A stretch of DNA of 6,220 bases from Desulfobacterales bacterium. Lineage in GTDB: Bacteria; Desulfobacterota; Desulfobacteria; Desulfobacterales; JAFDCJ01. The notes beneath the pieces are model-generated. The model saw only the letters and a program-made list of their open reading frames with translations, was not told the origin of the DNA and ran no database searches. The translations under genes were made by a program, and so were the position numbers. The first letter of the stretch is position 1; the number at the start of each line of letters is the position of its first letter. This document shows, in pieces, positions 1 through 4,739 of this stretch. Where the stretch lies: contig JAOZSC010000169.1 of NCBI GenBank assembly GCA_029939875.1, positions 1 through 6,220 on the forward strand, given 5' to 3'.

Positions 1-839
1 TCCCGTTCATAGTCCGCCGCGTAACGTTTCAAATAATTGATGGCCACGGGCTCATCAATATAATTGCGGCGGCAGTCCAGTTCGCAGGGACGGGGACAAA
101 TGCGCCCGATAATGGCCGGAAACGGGTTGCGCTCCTTGATGACCTGGACCGCATTGTGATAATTGCCCAGCGAGATCTGGTGAATGTATTCACGGATATC
201 GATGCCGGCCGGACAGGCGCGCTGGCATGGCGTGGTGCATTCCTCGGTAGTATATTCCCGCATGATGCGGCGGGTTACCGAAGACAGGTTAATAATATGT
301 TTCGGGCACACCCTTTCACAGGTGCCGCAACCGGTGCATTTGGCTTCATCCACCACCGGCAGCCCCTCGGGTCCCATCGTAATAGCGTCAAAGGGACAGG
401 CCCGGGCGCAGGTACCCAGCCCCAGGCAGCCAATGGAGCAGACTTTCATCCCGCCGCCCAACAGCGCCACCGCCCGGCAGTCATCCAGTCCGTCATAAGT
501 ATACTTTGTGTCGGCCGCCTGCACACCGAAATAGCAGCCCGGCCGGGCGATGTCCGGTTCCTGGGCCTCGATTTTAACTCCCATGATCGCCGCAATGGCT
601 TCGGCCACCTCGGAACCGGCCGCCACACAGGAATTGGGCGGCGAGGTCCCCGCCACAATCGCCTCTGCATTGGCGCTGCAACCCGGCAGCCCGCAGCCAC
701 CGCAGTTGGCCCCCGGCAGCTCTTCTTCAACGGCCAGTATTTTAGGGTCAACATAAACATAGAAGATCTTTGATGCCAGGGCTAGAATCACACTGATCAT
801 CAGTCCCATCCCGCCCATCAAAATGAGTGCTGCGGTCAT
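1..839 (-). CDS. RnfB-type Fe-S module fused to GltD/NfnB-type oxidoreductase N-terminus (partial, C-terminus off the window)
   Basis: Read from the minus strand, 279 codons are open from ATG at 839 to the window edge with no stop. Residues about 4-28 form one hydrophobic helix, as at the RnfB N-terminus, so a membrane anchor is likely. A four-Cys cluster follows (C46, C49, C54, C71; local motif ANCGGCGLPGC). Next comes the RnfB core with two ferredoxin-type sets: C134, C138, C144, C148 and C168, C171, C174, C178. From about residue 198 the sequence changes to the GltD/NfnB N-terminal domain: C201, C205, C209 followed by PAGIDIREYI, then NPFPAIIGRICPRPCE with C248, C252, C256, then EPVAINYLKRYAAD. 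In this family the missing part carries FAD- and NAD(P)H-binding Rossmann domains. The gene begins 16 bp after the upstream HndC-like gene, with GGAG and AAGGA before the ATG. The likely role is electron transfer between ferredoxin or a membrane partner, flavin and NAD(H). The architecture is clear; the partner is unknown. Confidence 0.85.
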   Translation of the reverse strand, partial: MTAALILMGGMGLMISVILALASKIFYVYVDPKILAVEEELPGANCGGCGLPGCSANAEAIVAGTSPPNSCVAAGSEVAEAIAAIMGVKIEAQEPDIARPGCYFGVQAADTKYTYDGLDDCRAVALLGGGMKVCSIGCLGLGTCARACPFDAITMGPEGLPVVDEAKCTGCGTCERVCPKHIINLSSVTRRIMREYTTEECTTPCQRACPAGIDIREYIHQISLGNYHNAVQVIKERNPFPAIIGRICPRPCELDCRRNYIDEPVAINYLKRYAADYER

Positions 840-841
840 TA

Positions 842-851
842 TCCTTTCTCC
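842..851 (-). promoter_or_regulatory. Ribosome binding site of the RnfB-GltD fusion gene
   Basis: On the minus strand the 16-bp gap after the HndC-like stop reads GGAGAAAGGA, ending two bases before the ATG at 839. The GGAG part sits at normal Shine-Dalgarno spacing (8 nt). It supports 839 as the start and shows the gene is translated independently within the operon. Confidence 0.7.
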
Positions 852-855
852 ATTT

Positions 856-2643
856 CTAAAAAATAGCGCCGAACCGGCATTTCTCAAAACAGGTCATGCA
901 TTTGATGCATTTTTCCTTATCGATGCGGGCGACTTCCTTTTTTTTCCAGGCAATCGCCTCCACCGGACAGTTTCTGAAGCACACCCCGCACCGGGTGCAC
1001 AGGTCTTCATCAACTTCAAATTTTAAAAGGGCCACGCAACGTTTAGCCGGACAGCGTTTTTCGAAAATATGGGCCTCGTATTCGTCTCTGAAATACCGCA
1101 GGGTGGAAAGTACCGGATTGGGTCCCGTCTGCCCCAGTCCGCACAGCGCGGTGTCTTTGATCGTGTAAGACAGCTCCTCCAGGGCGTCCAGATCTTCAGC
1201 TTCCCCCCGGCCTTCGCAAATTTTTTCCAGCAACTGCAGCAACCGCCGGGTTCCCTCCCGGCAGGGTGTGCACTTGCCGCAGGATTCATCCTGGACAAAA
1301 TCCATAAAAAAGCGCGCCATGTCCACCATGCAGGTGTTTTCATCCATCACGATGACCCCGCCGGATCCCATAATGGCCCCTACCCTGGCGATGGCTTCAT
1401 AATCCACCGGGGTGTCCAGAAGCTGCTCTGGAATGCAGCCGCCCGATGGCCCGCCGAGCTGGACCGCCTTGAACTTTTTCTTATTGGGGATACCACCGCC
1501 GATATCGTAAATAATCGTACGCAATGTGGTTCCCATGGGCACTTCCACCAGCCCGATGTTGTTCACATCGCCGGACAGGGCGAACACCTTGGTGCCTTTG
1601 CTGCTCTCGGTTCCCACCGAGGCATACCATTGGCCACCGTTTAAAATGATCTGGGCAATATTGGCCAGACTTTCGACGTTGTTCAAAATGGTGGGCTTTT
1701 CCCACAACCCCTGGATGGCTGGAAACGGCGGGCGGGGACGCGGCATGCCGCGCCGGCCTTCTATGGAGCGCATCAGCGCCGTTTCCTCGCCGCAGACAAA
1801 CGCACCGGCGCCCTGGTAGATATCGATATCGAAGTCAAAACCACTGCCTAGGATATCGGTTCCCAGCAGTCCGTATTCCCGTGCCTGTTTGATAGCAATG
1901 CCCAACCGCCGGATGGCCAGGGGGTATTCCGTTCGAGCATAAATATATCCCTTGTGGGCATCAATAGCCCTGGCGGCAATGATCATGCCTTCCAGAACGA
2001 CATGAGGATCGGCCTCCAGAACACTGCGGTCCATAAAAGCGCCGGGATCCCCTTCGTCCGCATTGCACAGGACATACTTGTCTTGTCCCGGACTGCGCCG
2101 CGCAAATTCCCATTTTAGTCCGGTGGGAAAACCCGCGCCGCCACGTCCCCTGAGCCCGGATATTTTTATCTCTTCGATAATCTGCTCCGGCGTCATTTCC
2201 TTAAGCGCTTTGGCGGCGGCGAAATATCCGTCCCGGGCAATGTATTCGTCAATTACTTCCGGATCGATGATTCCCTTGTTGCGCATCACCCAGAACGTCT
2301 GGTGGGCGAAAAAGGGAATCTGCGCCATAATAGGAATAGTCTCTTTGGAAGCCGGTTGCACGTAAAGCAGTTTTTGGACCGGCCGGCCTTTCAAGAAATG
2401 CTCTTCGACCAGGTGGGGAACATCCTCGGGCCTGAGTTTCTGGTAAAAAATCCCCTCGGGCTGTACCAGCATCACCGGGCCCACCGCGCAAAATCCGTTG
2501 CAACCGGTTTCAATGATCTTAATTTCCTCGGCAAGCCCCTGGCGTTCAAGCTCTTTTTGGAGAGCTTTGTGAAACGCCTGGCTGTCATTGGCATGGCAGC
2601 CCGTACCGCCACAAAGCATCAATTGGGTTCTGACCATGTTCAT
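856..2643 (-). CDS. hndC: NADH-oxidising flavoprotein subunit, HndC/NuoF-like
   Basis: With the ATG at 2643 this is a 595-residue NADH:acceptor subunit with the layout of HndC/HydB of multimeric hydrogenases, larger than the NuoF of ordinary complex I. An N-terminal thioredoxin-like [2Fe-2S] domain has C11, C16, C48 and C52. The NADH/FMN core has GLRGRGGAGFPTGLKW (163-178), NADEGDPGAF (194-203) and GAGAFVCGEETAL (278-290). The N3-type [4Fe-4S] site is ESCGKCTPCREG with C455, C458, C461 and distal C501. The C-terminus adds a two-cluster ferredoxin domain: C549, C552, C555, C559 and C579, C582, C585, C589. The family oxidises NADH at FMN or reduces NAD+, and passes electrons through Fe-S centres. 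The start is uncertain. GTG at 2679 would overlap the upstream gene, while ATG 2643 has GGGAG six bases upstream and ATG 2637 has AAAAGG. The family N-terminus begins near MVRTQLMLCGG, favouring 2643 or 2637. All cofactor residues I looked for are present. Confidence 0.95.
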   Translation of the reverse strand: MNMVRTQLMLCGGTGCHANDSQAFHKALQKELERQGLAEEIKIIETGCNGFCAVGPVMLVQPEGIFYQKLRPEDVPHLVEEHFLKGRPVQKLLYVQPASKETIPIMAQIPFFAHQTFWVMRNKGIIDPEVIDEYIARDGYFAAAKALKEMTPEQIIEEIKISGLRGRGGAGFPTGLKWEFARRSPGQDKYVLCNADEGDPGAFMDRSVLEADPHVVLEGMIIAARAIDAHKGYIYARTEYPLAIRRLGIAIKQAREYGLLGTDILGSGFDFDIDIYQGAGAFVCGEETALMRSIEGRRGMPRPRPPFPAIQGLWEKPTILNNVESLANIAQIILNGGQWYASVGTESSKGTKVFALSGDVNNIGLVEVPMGTTLRTIIYDIGGGIPNKKKFKAVQLGGPSGGCIPEQLLDTPVDYEAIARVGAIMGSGGVIVMDENTCMVDMARFFMDFVQDESCGKCTPCREGTRRLLQLLEKICEGRGEAEDLDALEELSYTIKDTALCGLGQTGPNPVLSTLRYFRDEYEAHIFEKRCPAKRCVALLKFEVDEDLCTRCGVCFRNCPVEAIAWKKKEVARIDKEKCIKCMTCFEKCRFGAIF

Positions 2644-2672
2644 CCTTTTCTCCCGCAATTCACGATTTGAAA

Positions 2673-3026
2673 TCACCACGATCCGTCCAGCCCTCTGAGT
2701 CCATTTATGTACAGCCTGCCGCTGGCCACAAACAGCGAATATCGGGTCAGCAGCACCGGTATTTTCAAGGATCGAGCCAGATCAATAACAGGTTCGTCGG
2801 GTTTTTTCCCCCGCACAAAAACCACACAGCTCACCCCGGCAACCCTTGCGATGCGCAGTACCTGTTCGGTGGTAAGACCGGTAAGCAGCAACCCCCCTTC
2901 AGCGACAGCCGACAACACATCCGACATCAAATCCGCGCCACCGGCGGCAAAGACGCTGCCATCAAGCTGGTCTTGTCCCACCAGAACCTCTGCCTTCAGC
3001 ACATCTTTTATCTCAGATAGTTTCAT
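2673..3026 (-). CDS. Small DRTGG-domain protein
   Basis: This 117-residue protein is almost entirely one DRTGG-like domain. It has alternating hydrophobic strands and a conserved-looking core including GADLMSDVL, LLLTGLT, VVFVRGKKPDE and IPVLLTRYSLF. No signal peptide, membrane segment or cysteine cluster is visible. DRTGG domains occur in the N-terminal part of some phosphotransacetylases and as stand-alone proteins; from family knowledge, stand-alone forms recur beside NuoE/NuoF-like subunits of [FeFe]-hydrogenase operons. Their biochemical function is not established, and a regulatory or ligand-sensing role is only a guess. The gene starts 18 bp after the NuoE-like stop, with GAGG four bases before the ATG. 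Its TGA lies 29 bp before the preferred HndC-like start, so it is clearly in the same transcript. The domain assignment is good; the function is unknown. Confidence 0.85.
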   Translation of the reverse strand: MKLSEIKDVLKAEVLVGQDQLDGSVFAAGGADLMSDVLSAVAEGGLLLTGLTTEQVLRIARVAGVSCVVFVRGKKPDEPVIDLARSLKIPVLLTRYSLFVASGRLYINGLRGLDGSW

Positions 3027-3044
3027 ATGGCCTCAATCCTGCCA

Positions 3045-3539
3045 TCATTTATACTTTTCAATTATCTCAATTACCTTGTCGGCTTTCACTGCCCCATAAG
3101 TGTCTTGATCCACCACCATTACCGGAGCCAGTCCGCAGGCCCCCAGGCACCGGACGGCTTCCAGTGAAAATCGCCGGTCCTCGGTAACACCGCCTTCTTT
3201 CAGGTTGTACTGGTTGCGGATGCGGCTGACCGCCTCTTTGATGCCCTTTACATAGCAGGCCGTTCCCATGCATACACGGATCAAATGTCTGCCCTTGGGC
3301 TCAAACGAAAAAAGGGCATAAAAAGAGGCAACGCCGTAAACCTCTGAGCGTGAAAGATTGAGCCCGTAACTGATGTAGTCAACCAACTCCACCGGAAGGT
3401 AACCAACGACATCCTGACATTGGCGTAAAACGGTGATCACCGATCCGGGAATATCCCGGTTGGCAGCGATGACCTCATCGATACTTTTCCACATATCATT
3501 ATTTATATCAGGATGTTGAAGATGATCATCATGGGACAT
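3045..3539 (-). CDS. hndA: NADH dehydrogenase-type [2Fe-2S] subunit, NuoE/HndA-like
   Basis: This 164-residue protein is the thioredoxin-fold [2Fe-2S] subunit that pairs with NuoF/HndC. An N-terminal helical part (about 17-80) carries the family signature around VGYLPVELVDYIS and VYGVASFYALFSF. The cluster ligands are C90 and C95 (VCMGTACYVKG) and C131 and C135 (VRCLGACGLAPV), with the usual spacing. Length is normal for the family (HndA/NuoE about 160-170). The ATG at 3539 has a strong Shine-Dalgarno sequence six bases upstream. It is the first gene of the minus-strand operon, so the catalytic NADH module is encoded as NuoE-like, DRTGG, NuoF-like. In this family the [2Fe-2S] centre exchanges electrons with the FMN of the partner; in bifurcating enzymes it is also part of the electron-sorting machinery. 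Complex I membership is unlikely, because no other nuo genes are nearby and the partner is of HndC type. Confidence 0.93.
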   Translation of the reverse strand: MSHDDHLQHPDINNDMWKSIDEVIAANRDIPGSVITVLRQCQDVVGYLPVELVDYISYGLNLSRSEVYGVASFYALFSFEPKGRHLIRVCMGTACYVKGIKEAVSRIRNQYNLKEGGVTEDRRFSLEAVRCLGACGLAPVMVVDQDTYGAVKADKVIEIIEKYK

Positions 3540-3545
3540 GGGTAA

Positions 3546-3551
3546 CCCTCC
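3546..3551 (-). promoter_or_regulatory. Strong ribosome binding site of the NuoE/HndA-like gene
   Basis: The minus strand reads GGAGGG, a near-perfect anti-16S match, six bases before the ATG at 3539. It fixes the start of the first gene of the electron-transfer operon. Confidence 0.8.
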
Positions 3552-3570
3552 GGAAAATGAGTATAAACGG

Positions 3571-3605
3571 TTCAGGGTTCAACGTTCGGCGTTACGGGTT
3601 GTAAC
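3571..3605 (+). repeat. Degenerate 7-bp tandem repeat array, left copy
   Basis: Five consecutive 7-base units each begin with TT: TTCAGGG, TTCAACG, TTCGGCG, TTACGGG, TTGTAAC. The period is exact while the sequence drifts, most strongly in the last unit. The first two units have an exact reverse-complement counterpart at 3731-3742. The last two units also contain a small hairpin, GTTAC (3591-3595) with GTAAC (3601-3605). Function unknown. Confidence 0.65.
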
Positions 3606-3610
3606 ACCCC

Positions 3611-3619
3611 AATTTAGCA
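3611..3619 (-). promoter_or_regulatory. Possible extended -10 element for the electron-transfer operon (weak)
   Basis: On the minus strand TGCTAAATT combines an extended -10 TG with TAAATT, in an AT-rich stretch about 70 bp before the NuoE-like start. No convincing -35 box lies at 16-18 bp from it, and I saw no sigma54-type GG/GC pair. This is the best candidate found, not a firm promoter. Confidence 0.2.
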
Positions 3620-3721
3620 TTTATCAATTAAATTCATCCTTAAATGGTGTTTATAAAACCGACCTGACGGTATGCCGGTTATCGCAGAATGTCGATCCGT
3701 ATGGTGAGCAGGATTCGGCAG

Positions 3722-3756
3722 CTTTAACCTTTGAACCCTGAACTCTAAACCCCGAA
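3722..3756 (-). repeat. Degenerate 7-bp tandem repeat array, right copy, inverted
   Basis: Read on the minus strand from 3756 to 3722 there are five in-register heptads: TTCGGGG, TTTAGAG, TTCAGGG, TTCAAAG, GTTAAAG. They share the TTCAGGG-like consensus of the left array but run in the opposite direction. The two arrays therefore bracket a 116-bp core as an imperfect inverted repeat, with 13 perfect bases between 3570-3582 and 3731-3743. Confidence 0.65.
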
Positions 3757-3771
3757 CCGATCAGTTTAGAG
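3743..3771. repeat. Short inverted repeat, 8-bp arms
   Basis: CTCTAAAC at 3743-3750 is the exact reverse complement of GTTTAGAG at 3764-3771, with a 13-base loop. The left arm lies within the right heptad array. The repeat sits about 80 bp upstream of the rightward -35 box, so it could be an operator or merely an extension of the repeat region. It has no T tract in either direction, so it is not a standard terminator. Confidence 0.45.
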
Positions 3772-3849
3772 CACAATCAAAAAAAAATGTCAACGGAAAC
3801 ACCGCCCCTGTTTCACGTCGCGCCGCATAATATCATAATACAAGATTTC

Positions 3850-3878
3850 TTGACTGTAGAGCCATGCTGCACTAAGAT
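3850..3878 (+). promoter_or_regulatory. Sigma70-like promoter of the phosphorylase-deaminase operon
   Basis: TTGACT (3850-3855) and TAAGAT (3873-3878) are separated by exactly 17 bases, giving five of six and four of six consensus matches. Transcription would start near 3885, leaving a leader of about 33 bases before the ATG at 3918. That is too short for a typical riboswitch, and no leader structure was noticed. Confidence 0.6.
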
Positions 3879-3907
3879 GCGCAATTCAACCAAAACAAAT
3901 CCAGCCT

Positions 3908-3913
3908 GGAGAG
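3908..3913 (+). promoter_or_regulatory. Ribosome binding site of the phosphorylase gene
   Basis: GGAGAG lies just before the ATG at 3918, with GGAG six bases upstream. It decides the start of the first gene of the rightward operon. Confidence 0.7.
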
Positions 3914-3917
3914 AATC

Positions 3918-4739
3918 ATGAACAGCCAACTTCAAAAAGCTGCTGCTGCTGCCGGGTACATCAAAGCCCGCATCGAGCATCTCCCCCGGGTCGGGCTGCT
4001 CACCGGAACGGGCCTGGGCGAAAGCGCCCGGTTTGTTCAGGAGCCGGTCATCCTGGAGTATGGCGACATTCCGAATTTTCCAACCTCAACCGTTCAAAGC
4101 CATGCCGGCAGGCTGCTGGCCGGAAATTTCGACAGCTGCCCGGTGATGGTGCTGCAAGGCCGCTTCCACCTCTACGAGGGGTATTCCCCGGCCCAGGTCA
4201 CGTTTCCCATACGGGTGATGCAGGAGCTTGGCGTTAAGGTGCTGATCTTAACCAATGCCGCCGGGGGATTGAACCTGGAGTTTTCCGCCGGTGATGTGAT
4301 GCTTATCACCGACCACATCAACCTGACGGGCGCCAACCCGCTGGTCGGTCCCAACGATGACCGTTGGGGCATCCGGTTTCCCGACATGAGCCGGGCCTAT
4401 GACCAACGCCTGGCGGACATCGCCCGGCAGGCCGCGACAACCGCAGCAATTTCACTGTGCGATGGCATTTATGCCGGTCTGCAGGGGCCGGCGTTGGAAA
4501 CCCCGGCGGAAGTTCGTTTTTTACGAACTATCGGAGCCGATGCCGTCGGGTTTTCGACCGTGCTGGAGGTCATTGCTGCTGTACATGCCGGCCTGCGGGT
4601 GCTGGGCCTGGCCACCATAACCAATATCAACGACCCGGATCACCCGGTTCCGGCAACCCTCGAAGACATCATCACAGTGGCCGCCGGTATCGCGCCGGGA
4701 CTTGAAAAAATCATCCGGACTGTCGTGGAGCAGGTATGA
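3918..4739 (+). CDS. Purine nucleoside phosphorylase family protein, possibly acting on 5'-methylthioinosine
   Basis: This 273-residue protein belongs to the trimeric PNP family (PunA/XapA/human PNP type), which splits purine nucleosides with phosphate into base and ribose-1-phosphate. Visible signatures are GTGLGES (30-36, phosphate loop), STVQSHAGRL with H62, QGRFHLYEGY (80-89), TNAAGGLN (112-119), DHINLTGANPLVGPND (132-147), GLQGPALET (187-195), AVGFSTVLEV (209-218) and TITN (233-236). E194 and N236 match human PNP E201 and N243, the pair that reads 6-oxopurines. F212 replaces M219. Where human PNP has H257, which contacts the ribose 5'-OH, the aligned segment reads TLEDII with L248. That suggests a hydrophobic 5' group, such as methylthio or 5'-deoxy. 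The stop overlaps the MtaD-type deaminase start by four bases. The family is certain; the methylthioinosine role is inference, and ordinary inosine/guanosine phosphorolysis remains possible. Confidence 0.93.
   Translation: MNSQLQKAAAAAGYIKARIEHLPRVGLLTGTGLGESARFVQEPVILEYGDIPNFPTSTVQSHAGRLLAGNFDSCPVMVLQGRFHLYEGYSPAQVTFPIRVMQELGVKVLILTNAAGGLNLEFSAGDVMLITDHINLTGANPLVGPNDDRWGIRFPDMSRAYDQRLADIARQAATTAAISLCDGIYAGLQGPALETPAEVRFLRTIGADAVGFSTVLEVIAAVHAGLRVLGLATITNINDPDHPVPATLEDIITVAAGIAPGLEKIIRTVVEQV

Larger units (their letters stand above)
3540..3917. other. Divergent intergenic region between the two operons
   Basis: There are 378 bp without a credible gene. From left to right it holds the Shine-Dalgarno of the leftward operon, a five-unit degenerate heptad array (3571-3605), a 116-bp core whose first half is AT-rich (3606-3721), a mirrored heptad array (3722-3756), an 8-bp inverted repeat (3743-3771), an A9 tract (3779-3787), a rightward sigma70-like promoter (3850-3878) and a rightward Shine-Dalgarno (3908-3913). 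One short open frame crosses it on the plus strand but has no coding features. Confidence 0.8.

Noticed and set aside
156..773. Open frame of 205 codons on the plus strand
   Set aside because: It lies antisense to the RnfB-GltD fusion gene, whose minus-strand reading has full Fe-S signatures. The plus-strand translation shows no recognisable domain, so it is a GC-rich shadow frame.
1069..1644. 191-codon open frame on the plus strand opposite the HndC-like gene
   Set aside because: It mirrors the strongly conserved HndC coding sequence and has no recognisable motif.
2637..2679. GTG at 2679 as the start of the HndC-like gene
   Set aside because: It would add 12 residues outside the family N-terminus and overlap the DRTGG gene, while ATG 2643 or 2637 has GGGAG/AAAAGG at suitable spacing.
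856..3539. Assignment as complex I (nuo) genes
   Set aside because: There are no other nuo subunits, the NuoF-like protein has the HndC-type thioredoxin and ferredoxin extensions, and a DRTGG gene is inserted between the two. A hydrogenase-type NADH module fits better.
3538..3741. 67-codon open frame on the plus strand in the intergenic region
   Set aside because: It starts on the non-coding side of the NuoE start, runs through both heptad arrays, has no convincing ribosome binding site and encodes nothing recognisable.
3571..3756. CRISPR array
   Set aside because: The units are 7 bp with no spacers between them, and the two blocks are inverted. This is not a CRISPR repeat-spacer pattern.
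3743..3787. Intrinsic terminator (inverted repeat near an A9/T9 tract)
   Set aside because: On the plus strand the hairpin is followed by A residues, and on the minus strand the T tract precedes the hairpin. Neither direction gives stem then U run.
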